From Anaerocolumna sp. (GTDB taxonomy: Bacteria; Bacillota; Clostridia; Lachnospirales; Lachnospiraceae): a DNA stretch of 52,356 nucleotides. The notes below the pieces were generated by a model. It searched no databases and was not told the origin of the DNA. It saw nothing but the letters and a program-made list of their open reading frames with translations. The first letter of the stretch is position 1. Each line of letters opens with the position of its first letter. Below, in pieces: positions 34,458 through 42,229 of the stretch. Made by a program: the position numbers and the translations under genes. The stretch is from assembly GCA_029256725.1 (NCBI GenBank), contig JAQSXJ010000018.1, forward strand, positions 1 to 52,356, given 5' to 3'.

Positions 34458-34518
34458 ATATACCGCCGCCCCAACCGGGCGGCAACTTATTGACCTTGAC
34501 TGGTTATTTACCATTTAC

Positions 34519-34526
34519 TTAGTGAA
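34519..34526. repeat. IS66 target-site duplication, right copy
   Basis: TTAGTGAA, identical to 31877-31884. Confidence 0.9.
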
Positions 34527-34680
34527 AGTTAGATTTCTTAATTTTCAATATTCTACTAAGCGGGTTAGATTTTGTAGAATATAGTTGGGATGGTATTAAG
34601 TAAGCTCATTAAAGGTATTGTTGTTAAAGATATCGTTGTTAAAAATGTTGTTATTAAAGTTATGGTTATGAAAGCATAAA

Positions 34681-35095
34681 TTAGTGTTGAGCAAACTCAT
34701 TAGAATTAGTGTTAAGCGAACTCATTAAATTAGTGTTGAGCGAACTCATTAAATTAGTGTTGAACGAACTCATTAAATTAGTGTTGAGCGAACTCATTAA
34801 ATTAGTGTTGAACGAACTCATTAGAATTAGTGTTGAGTGAACTCATTAAATTAGTGTTGAGCGAACTCATTAAAATTAGTGTTAAGCGAACTCATTAAAT
34901 TAGTGTTGAACGAACTCATTAGAATTAGTGTTGAGCGAACTCATTAAATTAGTGTTGAGCAAACTCATTAAATTAGTGTTGAACGAACTCATTAGAATTA
35001 GTGTTGAGCGAACTCATTAAATTAGTGTTGAGCAAACTCATTAAAATAACTGTTAAGCAAACTCATAAAATGGGTGTTAAACAAACTCATTGAAA
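34681..35095. repeat. minisatellite, about 17 copies of a 24-25-bp unit
   Basis: The unit TTAGTGTTGAGCGAACTCAT plus TAAA is repeated about 17 times head to tail. Variation is limited to a few positions (GAGCG/GAACG/AAGCG/GAGCA; TAAA/TAGAA). The last two copies are more diverged. There are no spacers, so it is not a CRISPR array. It ends 9 bases before the lysS leader promoter. Confidence 0.92.
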
Positions 35096-35103
35096 TTAGG
35101 ATG

Positions 35104-35132
35104 TTGACAGACTTAAAATAATATGCTACCAT
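35104..35132 (+). promoter_or_regulatory. probable promoter of the lysS leader
   Basis: TTGACA at 35104-35109, 17-base spacer and TACCAT at 35127-35132. Confidence 0.5.
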
Positions 35133-35151
35133 AACAAAAATCTATAAATCA

Positions 35152-35444
35152 AAGGCAGTGAAGAGAAGAGTACACTATAATGGATGCCACAGAGAGCCTC
35201 AGTTTGCTGAGAAGAGGCGCAAAAGGTATGGTGGAAAAAAGCCTCAGAGCCGCGTACCGAAAGAGATAATTCTCCAGAGGCTACGATGGGAGCGCCCATT
35301 ACAGCGCCAGAGTATCAACCGAAGACAAAAAGTTGGAAGTTCGTACTTGTAGAGGTTCCTTTTGCGAAAAAGGGATGAAACAGGGTGGTAACACGAAGCT
35401 TAAGCTCTCGTCCTTGAATAAAATCAGGGAGGAGGGCTTTTTTT
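35152..35444 (+). promoter_or_regulatory. T-box riboswitch, specifier AAA (Lys), upstream of lysS
   Basis: GCAGTGAAGAGAAGAGTAC opens stem I, with AGAGAG and the specifier in GTGGAA-AAA-AGCCTC (35237-35239). The T-box sequence GGGTGGTAACACGAAGC lies at 35383-35399, and the terminator GCTCTCGTCCTTGA / TCAGGGAGGAGGGC plus T run ends at 35444. Uncharged tRNA-Lys would allow read-through into lysS. Confidence 0.92.
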
Positions 35445-35563
35445 ATTGCAATATTTTAATGTCTGGGTGACATCAACATAAAATCATAAATAAAAATATC
35501 ATATAAAACACAGTATTTATTTAAGCCTATAACAAGTGAATAAAGCATAGAAAAGGAGGACAT

Positions 35564-37039
35564 ATGTTAACAGAACAGGAAATCATAAGAAGAGAAAAGT
35601 TAAATCAGATAAGGGAGACGGTAAACCCCTACCCGGAAAGATTTCCCCTTACCCATTCCTTAAAGGAGGCAGGAAGTCTGAGTGACGGTACCGCAGAAGT
35701 CAGTATAGCAGGCAGGCTGCTGTCCATTAGACGTATGGGAAAGCTTACCTTTGGAGTATTAGGTGATATTGAAGGCAGAGTACAGATTGCTCTTAAGAAG
35801 GAGGTACTGGGAGAAGAGGTCTATCAATTTGTCAAGAAGCAGCTGGATCTTGGAGATTTTGTAGGAGTAACCGGAGAAATCTTTACCACCCAGGCAGGTG
35901 AGAAGACAGTAAGAGCTGACCAGTTCACTTTTCTGGGAAAGGCGCTTAAGCCGCTGCCGGAAAAGTTCCATGGATTAAGTGACAAGGACAGCTGTTACCG
36001 TAAAAGGTATCTGGATCTGATCATGAATGAGAATACCAGAGACAGATTCCTGTTAAAGAGCAGTTTTGTAAAGGCGGTCAGAAGATTTCTGGAAGATGAG
36101 GCTTATATTGAAATTGAAACACCGGTACTTATCAATAAGCCTTCCGGAGCACTTGCAAAGCCTTTTGTTTCCCATCATAACGCACTGGATATGGAGGTAT
36201 ATCTTCGTATTGCACCGGAAACCTATCTAAAGAGAGCAGTAGTTGGCGGGTTCAATAAAGTATTTGAATTTGCCAGATGTTTTCGCAATGAAGGAATCGA
36301 CCCAACACATTTACAGGATTTTACCATGCTGGAATGCTATCTGGCATATGCCAACTATAAGGACAATATGAAGTTTACCCAAAGGCTGCTTGCTCAGGCT
36401 GTCTATGAAGTATTTGGCAGTAACACAATTGAAGTAAATGGACGGACACTTTGTTTTGAGGGAGAGTGGCCGGTAGTGACCTTTAAAGAATTAATAGAGA
36501 GGGACTGTAGTATTGATATCGACAAATTTCAAAGTGCTGAAGAATTGCTTAAAGAAATTAGGAGGCAGAATATCAAGCTGGAAACCTCGACAGAGCTCCA
36601 AACCCTTGGAAGGGGAAATCTGATAGACCAGCTGTATAAAAAGGTGAGCAGACCAAAGCTTACAGGCCCGGTATTTCTTGTGGAACATCCCATTGATCTT
36701 TCTCCGCTGGCAAGAGCGAAGGATGATAATGCTGAGATAACCGACAGGTTTCAGCTGATTATTAACGGTGCAGAGGTAATTAACGGCTACTCCGAGCTGG
36801 TAGACCCTATTAAACAGCACAATCGTTTACAGGAGCAGGCAGCTTCCCATGGTAAAGGGGACGAAGAGGCCATGGTTATGGACAAAGACTATATTATTGC
36901 CATGGAGTATGGTATGCCGCCTATTTCCGGCTGGGGTATGGGCGTTGACCGTATCCTTCAGGTATTAACAGGAGAAGAGAATCTGAAGGATCTGATTCTG
37001 TTTCCTCTTATGAGGCCTTTTGAGGAAGAAGGAGAGTAA
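35564..37039 (+). CDS. lysS: lysine--tRNA ligase, class II
   Basis: A 491-aa class II LysRS. The N-terminal OB-fold anticodon-binding domain (about residues 45-135: VSIAGRLLSIRRMGKLTFGV) precedes the catalytic core. Motif 1 region: RYLDLIMN ... FLEDEAYIEIETPVL; motif 2: FEFARCFRNEG and HLQDFTMLE; motif 3: GWGMGVDRI. Several family positions differ slightly from housekeeping LysS, so this could be a second, T-box-regulated paralogue; that needs the rest of the genome. RBS AAAAGGAGG. Confidence 0.95.
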   Translation: MLTEQEIIRREKLNQIRETVNPYPERFPLTHSLKEAGSLSDGTAEVSIAGRLLSIRRMGKLTFGVLGDIEGRVQIALKKEVLGEEVYQFVKKQLDLGDFVGVTGEIFTTQAGEKTVRADQFTFLGKALKPLPEKFHGLSDKDSCYRKRYLDLIMNENTRDRFLLKSSFVKAVRRFLEDEAYIEIETPVLINKPSGALAKPFVSHHNALDMEVYLRIAPETYLKRAVVGGFNKVFEFARCFRNEGIDPTHLQDFTMLECYLAYANYKDNMKFTQRLLAQAVYEVFGSNTIEVNGRTLCFEGEWPVVTFKELIERDCSIDIDKFQSAEELLKEIRRQNIKLETSTELQTLGRGNLIDQLYKKVSRPKLTGPVFLVEHPIDLSPLARAKDDNAEITDRFQLIINGAEVINGYSELVDPIKQHNRLQEQAASHGKGDEEAMVMDKDYIIAMEYGMPPISGWGMGVDRILQVLTGEENLKDLILFPLMRPFEEEGE

Positions 37040-37062
37040 AAATAACAAATTAGAAAAAATAA

Positions 37063-37090
37063 TTGACATTTCCAGGAAAACGATTATAAT
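37063..37090 (+). promoter_or_regulatory. consensus promoter of the structured RNA
   Basis: TTGACA at 37063-37068, 16-base spacer, TATAAT at 37085-37090. It is one of only two promoters in the window with both hexamers perfect. The predicted start is near 37098. Confidence 0.75.
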
Positions 37091-37097
37091 TACAAAA

Positions 37098-37495
37098 AAG
37101 TATATATGTAAGTTGATGTATTAGTTTTAAACTTCAGCAAAAATAGCTGAATTAGATAGCGTTTTAATATTTTGAAGAAGTTAAATATCTCAACATATGT
37201 AATGACCATCTGGATAAGAACCGTCAGTGACGGATGATATATTTATCGGGATGCTGGTGAAGCCGTAATAGGCAGAAAGAAGGACACTATGGCACAATTA
37301 ATAATGAAAACATCAAAAGTTGTGTATTTCATGAGCTGGGGTTACTCTGTTAACGCCGGTTATACTAACGCGCCATCCCCTCATATATCATCTAATACAG
37401 ATACCGGACCAGGTCATGAGGAACTTTTTTTATTCTGAAACAGGACCAAAGTATATTATCAACCGGTGTTTGTATAAGCAGACACCGGTTTTTTT
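37098..37495 (+). ncRNA. large structured RNA of unassigned class
   Basis: Two domains. 5' domain: an imperfect stem (TATATGT..GTTGA near 37103-37116 with TCAACATATGTA at 37190-37201) enclosing hairpin TTCAGC/GCTGAA (37133-37151). Main domain: three nested long-range stems, ATGACC..CTGG (37202-37213) with CCAGGTCAT (37409-37417), GATGATATAT (37233-37242) with ATATATCATC (37383-37392), and GGGATG (37248-37253) with CATCCC (37374-37379). Inside are CCGTC/GACGG-type and GCC/GGC hairpins. A seven-T run follows the outer stem and a strong terminator lies at 37461-37495. It could be a free ncRNA or the leader of the methyltransferase gene at 37544. I cannot name the class; raiA or other large clostridial RNAs should be tested. 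Confidence 0.65.
37461..37495 (+). terminator. intrinsic terminator downstream of structured RNA
   Basis: AACCGGTGT (37461-37469) pairs with ACACCGGTT (37482-37490); seven T follow. It sits 49 bases before the methyltransferase start, so it would either end the RNA or attenuate the gene. Confidence 0.88.
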
Positions 37496-37543
37496 GTCTG
37501 CAGAATGCATACATCCGGCACAATTCCTGAAAGGAGAGTACAC

Positions 37544-38341
37544 ATGGAAGCAGTCAATTATTTGGAACAGTACTACAGCGGTTATGACGAGGAAGGGAGG
37601 TTATTGCGTAAATACGGGCAGGTGGAGTATCTTACCACAATGACCTATATTCACAAATATCTTCCTGAGAAAGACAAAGGAGAATGTCGTATCCTGGAAG
37701 TAGGAGCAGGCACCGGAAGGTATTCTATAGCTCTTGCCAATGAAGGATATCTGGTAGATTCTGTTGAACTTATAGAACATAATCTGAATATCCTAAAGTC
37801 CAAAATTAAAGGAGAATATAAAATTAATGCAAGACAAGGAAATGCCTTGGATTTATCTGTATATCCTAATGAGACCTTTGATATGACCATGGTACTTGGA
37901 CCGATGTATCACCTGTATAAGGAAGAAGAGAAGAAACAGGCACTAAGAGAGGCGATACGAGTTACAAGAACAGGTGGTCATATTTTGGTAGCGTACTGTA
38001 TGAATGATGCTACCGTGCTGCAATATTGCTTTGAACAGAACAATTTAAGGGAATGTCTTGAAAAGAACATGCTGACAGAAGATTTCCATTGCATATCCAC
38101 ACCCAAAGATCTCTTTGAACTGGTACGGACGGAGGATATAAAAGAGTTAACCAAAGGATTGGGAGTGGAAAGAGTCAATCTCGTAGCGACAGACGGTGCC
38201 ACCAACTATATGAGAGAAGTAATTGAAGAAATGGATGAGGAATTATTTGAATACTATATAAGATACCACCTAGCCGTATGTGAGAGGCAGGATTTAATTG
38301 GTGCAACGCATCATAGTCTGGATATTTTGAGAAAGGAGTAA
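37544..38341 (+). CDS. class I SAM-dependent methyltransferase
   Basis: About 265 aa from ATG 37544 (MEAVNYLEQYYSGYDEEG), chosen because AAAGGAGAG lies 7 bases upstream. SAM-binding motif I is CRILEVGAGTGRYSIALA; the acidic residue closing strand 2 is in VDSVELIEHN; motif IV-like FDMTMVLGPMYHL follows. The substrate is not evident; relatives methylate small molecules. A GNAT gene starts four bases after the stop, so the two form an operon. A terminator and structured RNA lie directly upstream. Confidence 0.9.
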   Translation: MEAVNYLEQYYSGYDEEGRLLRKYGQVEYLTTMTYIHKYLPEKDKGECRILEVGAGTGRYSIALANEGYLVDSVELIEHNLNILKSKIKGEYKINARQGNALDLSVYPNETFDMTMVLGPMYHLYKEEEKKQALREAIRVTRTGGHILVAYCMNDATVLQYCFEQNNLRECLEKNMLTEDFHCISTPKDLFELVRTEDIKELTKGLGVERVNLVATDGATNYMREVIEEMDEELFEYYIRYHLAVCERQDLIGATHHSLDILRKE

Positions 38342-38345
38342 GTTT

Positions 38346-38897
38346 ATGATAACACCGATATTGGAAACTGAAAGACTTGTTCTTCGTCCGTTAAAGGAAT
38401 CGGATGCAGAAGAAATCTTTAAGAACTGGGCAAGTGATCCTGAGGTTGCAAAATTTATGAGTTGGAGCACACATTCTGACAAAGAGGTAACCAGAGAATG
38501 GCTCCATGTCATTCAAGCTAATATAGCAGCAGAAGATAAATATGATTGGGGGTTTGTAAGAAAATCTGACAACAAACTTATTGGAAGCGGTGGAATATAT
38601 TTTAAAGAAGCTAGAGGTATGTATACAGTTGGCTATAACCTTATGAGAGACTGCTGGAATCAGGGATATACGACGGAAGCAGTGGCAAGGATACTTCAGT
38701 TTGCTGTTAAGGACCTGGGACAGACCAGGTTATTTGCCTATCATGCAAAGGATAATCCCAATTCCGGAAAGGTCATGGAAAAGTTAGGTTTTCACTACAC
38801 GAATGATACGATATATGACAGTATGGATGGCATCAGACACTTTGAAGCAAAGGAATATCTGTATGATATAAGGTTGAATGAAGGAATATCTGAATGA
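38346..38897 (+). CDS. GNAT N-acetyltransferase (RimJ/RimL type)
   Basis: A 183-aa protein with the RimJ/RimL pattern: PILETERLVLRPLKESDAEE at the N-terminus, the central GYNLMRDCWNQGYTTEAVAR acetyl-CoA site and NPNSGKVMEKLGFHY at the C-terminus. The substrate may be a protein N-terminus, a small amine or an antibiotic. It is co-transcribed with the methyltransferase (RBS within AAAGGAGTAAG). Confidence 0.92.
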   Translation: MITPILETERLVLRPLKESDAEEIFKNWASDPEVAKFMSWSTHSDKEVTREWLHVIQANIAAEDKYDWGFVRKSDNKLIGSGGIYFKEARGMYTVGYNLMRDCWNQGYTTEAVARILQFAVKDLGQTRLFAYHAKDNPNSGKVMEKLGFHYTNDTIYDSMDGIRHFEAKEYLYDIRLNEGISE

Positions 38898-39123
38898 AGA
38901 AATGACTAATTGAAATATAGCTTACTTTAGTAATATATAATTGCTACATATCGCTGATATCAAAATAAGTCTTATTATAGTGTAATGTGTCGTAAAATAG
39001 TTGAATAACAAAGAATTATTTGGTATAATATACCTAAATATGGCAGTTGAAGCATATTGATTCAGTCTTAAATTGTTATTCAATAAAATTGCGGGGAATT
39101 TCCCAAAGCGGATAGGAGCAATT

Positions 39124-40191
39124 ATGACAGATGATACGGCAAGAAGTAAAGACAGAAGAGGGAATTATCAGGAGCTGGACAATATTTCATTGACAGAGAT
39201 TATTAGTGTGGAGTTTTTGCAGAAGTTTCAGGATGCATTTTCAAAGGCTATAGGAGTAGCAGGACTGACCACCGATGATAATGGCATACCCGTTACCCAG
39301 CCATCAAATTTTACGGACTTTTGTATGAAGCTTTCAAGACAAACCCAGGAAGGTGCAAGAAGATGCAGAGAAAGTGATGCTTTTGGTGGCAAGGAGAGTG
39401 CCAGAACTGGCAAACCGGCAGTTTATTACTGTGGCAGCGGGCTTATGGATTTTGGAGCACCTATTATAATAAATGGAAAGCAGATTGGCTCTGTTTTAGG
39501 AGGTCAGGTCTTGCCGGAGGCACCGCAGAAAGAAAAATACATTAAGATAGCAGAAGAAATCGGAGTAGATCCTGATGAGTATCTGAATGCACTTGACAAT
39601 GTAAAGATTGTTTCAGAGGAACAGCTAAGAGCTGCAGCAGATTTGTTATTTATTGTTACAAGTGAGATATCACAGATGGGGTATCAGCGGCTTATATTGA
39701 AAGGAATCGTAGAAAAGCTTTATGACAGTGTAACGCAGATGATGTCTACCGTAGAAGAATTAACAGCTACAGCCACTAATGTAACGGAATACCAGTCTCA
39801 GTTAAACAATGAGATACAGAATGTAAGTACGGTATCTGAAAAGATAGAGAAACTCTCAGAGAATGTGAAAGGTCTTGCTAACCAGACCAAAATGCTGGGA
39901 CTTAATGCCTCTATCGAAGCAGCAAGGGCAGGAGAAGCCGGACGTGGCTTTGCAGTTGTTGCAAAAGAGATTAACCGTATGTCCGATGATTCCAGAAAGG
40001 CAGTTGATGGCATACAGCAATTTACTTCACAGATTAACAATTCTGTAGCTCAAACAAGTGATATGAGCAGCTCCACTTTGGAAATAACCAGGCAGCAGGA
40101 AGAGGCTATGAAGACTATCGTAGAGTTTGTAGAGGAGATTGTCGGTATGGCAGAGACGTTAAATAATCTTTCTAATTATCAGCATTCTTGA
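39124..40191 (+). CDS. soluble methyl-accepting protein with PocR sensory domain
   Basis: About 355 aa. ATG 39124 follows AGGAGC; an upstream TTG frame start is not used. Residues of about 20-175 form a PocR domain ([67 protein letters not shown]), which binds small hydrocarbon-derived ligands or metal-bound cofactors. The rest is the MCP coiled coil with the highly conserved tip [20 protein letters not shown]. There is no membrane segment, so it is a cytoplasmic chemoreceptor or signal relay. The hairpin is short, and its C-terminal arm ends early (NLSNYQHS). Confidence 0.9.
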   Translation: MTDDTARSKDRRGNYQELDNISLTEIISVEFLQKFQDAFSKAIGVAGLTTDDNGIPVTQPSNFTDFCMKLSRQTQEGARRCRESDAFGGKESARTGKPAVYYCGSGLMDFGAPIIINGKQIGSVLGGQVLPEAPQKEKYIKIAEEIGVDPDEYLNALDNVKIVSEEQLRAAADLLFIVTSEISQMGYQRLILKGIVEKLYDSVTQMMSTVEELTATATNVTEYQSQLNNEIQNVSTVSEKIEKLSENVKGLANQTKMLGLNASIEAARAGEAGRGFAVVAKEINRMSDDSRKAVDGIQQFTSQINNSVAQTSDMSSSTLEITRQQEEAMKTIVEFVEEIVGMAETLNNLSNYQHS

Positions 40192-40285
40192 GTTTTATTT
40201 TTTAAAAGGAAAGTTAGTATGGTTATAGGATAAAGATAGTATTTTACATAGATTTAGCCAATAGAATAGGAATGATAAGATTGAT

Positions 40286-40332
40286 AAAAGACTTTGGGCA
40301 GGGGATATTTTCTCTTGCACAAAGTCTTTTTA
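40286..40332 (+). terminator. terminator after MCP gene
   Basis: AAAAGACTTTG (40286-40296) pairs with CAAAGTCTTTT (40320-40330), leading into a T run. Confidence 0.7.
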
Positions 40333-40414
40333 CTTGGTTTGGCAGTCTTTTAATAACCTCCAGTAATACAGGGGCCACAGCTGCTTTAGCTTCAAGTAAA
40401 ATACCTCCAGTGAT

Positions 40415-40602
40415 TAGGGCGTGTTTGATAACTCGTAGCACCGCTCTGAACATCCCACTTTGAGGTATTCTCTGCCTAGCATTTTTAGAGACGTAACCCT
40501 TATGTTTTCTATAATCATACCCTTCTTTATTTTGAAAGGTATCACAGAAAGTGTAATATCCAGTCCGGCACAAGCAGTTAAGTGGTTTTCAGACACATTC
40601 TG
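40415..40602. mobile_element. MITE copy C
   Basis: TAGGGCGTGTTTGATAACTC at the left and GTTTTCAGACACATTCTG at the right, with the shared blocks CACCGCTCTGAACATCCCAC, GACGTAACCC and AATATCCAGTCCGGCACAAG. The right terminal repeat is slightly decayed and a short insertion (TTAAGTG) precedes it. Confidence 0.75.
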
Positions 40603-40793
40603 GCTATATGGACTAAACATTAATAGGCTCATAGTCAGAGAATAATACCCTGCTATCTTAGACTCAATAGATATGAACTTAAACATTGGTAGGTTAGCAG
40701 CTAAAATTAATACATCGTCAGCTAGATAGTATTGCGATAGACTTTAACAGTACTAATGTTTGCGAGTAATATTAATTTGTTCTACCTTAGATC

Positions 40794-41525
40794 TTAGATC
40801 CAGGCACCGTCCAAGGCTATGACCTGTCCGTTTAAATAATCGTTTCCGTTAGATAATTGCCACACGAGTTCAGCCACTTCATCTGTGCGCCCCATACGAC
40901 CTGCCGGAATTTCTTCTTCTAAAGACTCTTTGTCCGTAACAGATAAAAAGGAATTCATTGAAGTATCAATAGCGCCGCAGGCAATGGCGTTTACTTGAAT
41001 ATTACTGGGAGCAAGTTCCTTAGCAAGAGCTTTTGTAAAAGAATTCATACCACCCTTAGACGCAGAGTAGGCTACCTCACAGGAGGCACCGCTAATACCC
41101 CAGACAGAGGAGATGTTAATAATCTTACCCTGTTTAGCTCGTATCATATCAGGAACTGCCAGATTACAACAGTTATAAACGGAGGTAAGATTGGAGGATA
41201 GAATTGAATTCCAGGTTTCAATATCCGTTTCGGTAAATAACCCTACATGTGAAATGCCCGCATTATTAACCAGAATGTGCACTGGACCGAAGGTTTTCTT
41301 GATAAGACCAAAAAGTTCCGTAACAGCAGCATAACTGCCCATATCACCCAAATAAGCCAGACAGGGTGAGCCAAGACTCTCTACCTCTGCCTTGGTCTTC
41401 ATTAGTTCATTCTTATGGTTTCTGCCGGTAATGGCAATACGGAAACCTTCTTTGGCATAGCGCAAAGCAATAGCTTTTCCAATACCTCTGGAAGCACCGG
41501 TTATCAGTATGGTTTTGGATTTCAT
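40794..41525 (-). CDS. SDR-family oxidoreductase (FabG-like)
   Basis: About 243 aa; the start is at ATG 41525 (MKSKTILITGASRGIGKAIA) behind GGGAGG, since the longer frame to 41591 has no RBS. Classical SDR motifs: TGASRGIG for NAD(P) binding, LVNNAGIS, catalytic ISS serine, and YSASK with the Tyr-Lys pair. The C-terminal YLNGQVIALDGAW is typical of 3-oxoacyl-ACP reductase-like enzymes. The substrate is unknown; not in a fatty acid cluster. Confidence 0.92.
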   Translation of the reverse strand: MKSKTILITGASRGIGKAIALRYAKEGFRIAITGRNHKNELMKTKAEVESLGSPCLAYLGDMGSYAAVTELFGLIKKTFGPVHILVNNAGISHVGLFTETDIETWNSILSSNLTSVYNCCNLAVPDMIRAKQGKIINISSVWGISGASCEVAYSASKGGMNSFTKALAKELAPSNIQVNAIACGAIDTSMNSFLSVTDKESLEEEIPAGRMGRTDEVAELVWQLSNGNDYLNGQVIALDGAWI

Positions 41526-41635
41526 AGAACCTCCCGAATTGATTTTATTGCTATAGATTATATCCGAAAAGGACAAGGATTGCAAATTCATTAAAGTCTT
41601 AATATTTAACTTTAAAAGCTCTTATGTATTTCCTC

Positions 41636-41664
41636 TTGCCTCCTGGAGTAAGCTGTGATACAAT
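41636..41664 (+). promoter_or_regulatory. probable promoter of glyS leader
   Basis: TTGCCT at 41636-41641, 17-base spacer, TACAAT at 41659-41664. Confidence 0.55.
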
Positions 41665-41679
41665 ACATCCAATACGAAA

Positions 41680-41953
41680 AGGCTATGACAGGGAATAGTA
41701 ACTGCTGCTTTGATAACAGAGAAAAGATGGTTGGTGCGAATCTTTATGAAAAAGTGCAGGGAAGGCGCCCTTAAGCTGTGGATTGAACGGGGAAACCCAA
41801 GTAGAGGCCACCGGAAATTCCACCGTTACCAGGGAAAGCGGTATAAAGTGTATGCTCGTACCGTCATAGAGTGCAGGTTATCCTGAATTTAGGTGGTACC
41901 ACGGACAGATAATGTTCGCCCTAAGCAATTATTGATTGCTTAGGGCTTTTTTT
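41680..41953 (+). promoter_or_regulatory. T-box riboswitch, specifier GGC (Gly), upstream of glyS
   Basis: Opens with GCTATGACAGGGAATAGTAA; specifier in GGGAA-GGC-GCCCTTAAGC (41764-41766); stem III region ACCGG...CCACCGTTACC; T-box AGGTGGTACCACGG (41891-41904); terminator GCCCTAAGCAAT / ATTGCTTAGGGC (41918-41946) and seven T. Responds to uncharged tRNA-Gly. Confidence 0.93.
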
Positions 41954-42229
41954 ATGCAAAAAATATAACTTCCTATTAAAAGAAGTACTCTGGGCGGGTG
42001 ATGTGGCAGTGTTAGGAACTATGATGCTGCCCCTCCAATCCGGGGAAAGCCCCACGAAATGGGCGGTATTGCTCTTTCAGGAAGAATATATTAAGTATTA
42101 TTGTGGGAAGCGCTATCTTCTATTATAAGATAACTGCCAGTAAAAGCTTATTTTCATAAGGGGAGCTTAACTCCCATAGTTTGTAGTTTCGTATAAAAAT
42201 CCTATAAGAAAACAAAATGGAGGCTTATT
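41954..42229 (+). other. 276-nt GC-richer segment between T-box and glyS
   Basis: After the T-box terminator the transcript runs 276 nt to the glyS ATG. It contains GGCAG/CTGCC (around 42005-42031), a short CGGGG-AAAG-CCCC hairpin (around 42041-42052), and GGGAGTT-type complementary bases near 42161-42175. This may be a second structured leader element; I see no known riboswitch motif. Confidence 0.3.

Larger units (their letters stand above)
31885..34518 (+). mobile_element. complete IS66-family insertion sequence
   Basis: A 2634-bp element. Terminal inverted repeats: GTAAATGGTAAATAACTAGT at the left and, inverted, GTAAATGGTAAATAACCAGT at the right (one mismatch). It carries tnpA, tnpB and tnpC in the standard order, all intact, with the 8-bp duplication TTAGTGAA on both sides. 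Intact genes and a perfect duplication point to a recent insertion and a possibly active element. Confidence 0.95.
34527..35563. other. intergenic region: minisatellite, promoter and lysS T-box
   Basis: No protein gene. Contents in order: AT-rich DNA with GTTATTAAAG-like short repeats (34600-34680), the 24-bp minisatellite (34681-35095), a promoter at 35104 and the T-box leader. Confidence 0.7.
40192..40793. other. 602-bp gap with terminator and MITE copy C
   Basis: Holds the MCP terminator (40286-40332), then MITE copy C (40415-40602), then AT-rich DNA up to the convergent SDR stop. Short ORFs on both strands here are products of the repeats. Confidence 0.65.

Noticed and set aside
34681..35095. 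CRISPR-like array
   Set aside because: The units are contiguous with no unique spacers, and no cas genes are in the window. The same holds for 51740-52258.
37289..37438. 49-codon ORF (MAQLIMKTSKVVYFMSWGYS...) inside the structured RNA
   Set aside because: It crosses several stem arms of the RNA fold and ends in the poly-T region; composition looks accidental. It would need to be revisited if the RNA structure is disproved.
40244..40573. ORFs on both strands between MCP and SDR genes
   Set aside because: They run through the terminator hairpin and MITE copy C; no RBS and no family resemblance.
41990..42090. tRNA or known riboswitch in the glyS leader after the T-box
   Set aside because: GC-rich with short hairpins, but no cloverleaf, no TTCGA-type arm and no conserved riboswitch core that I can recognise.
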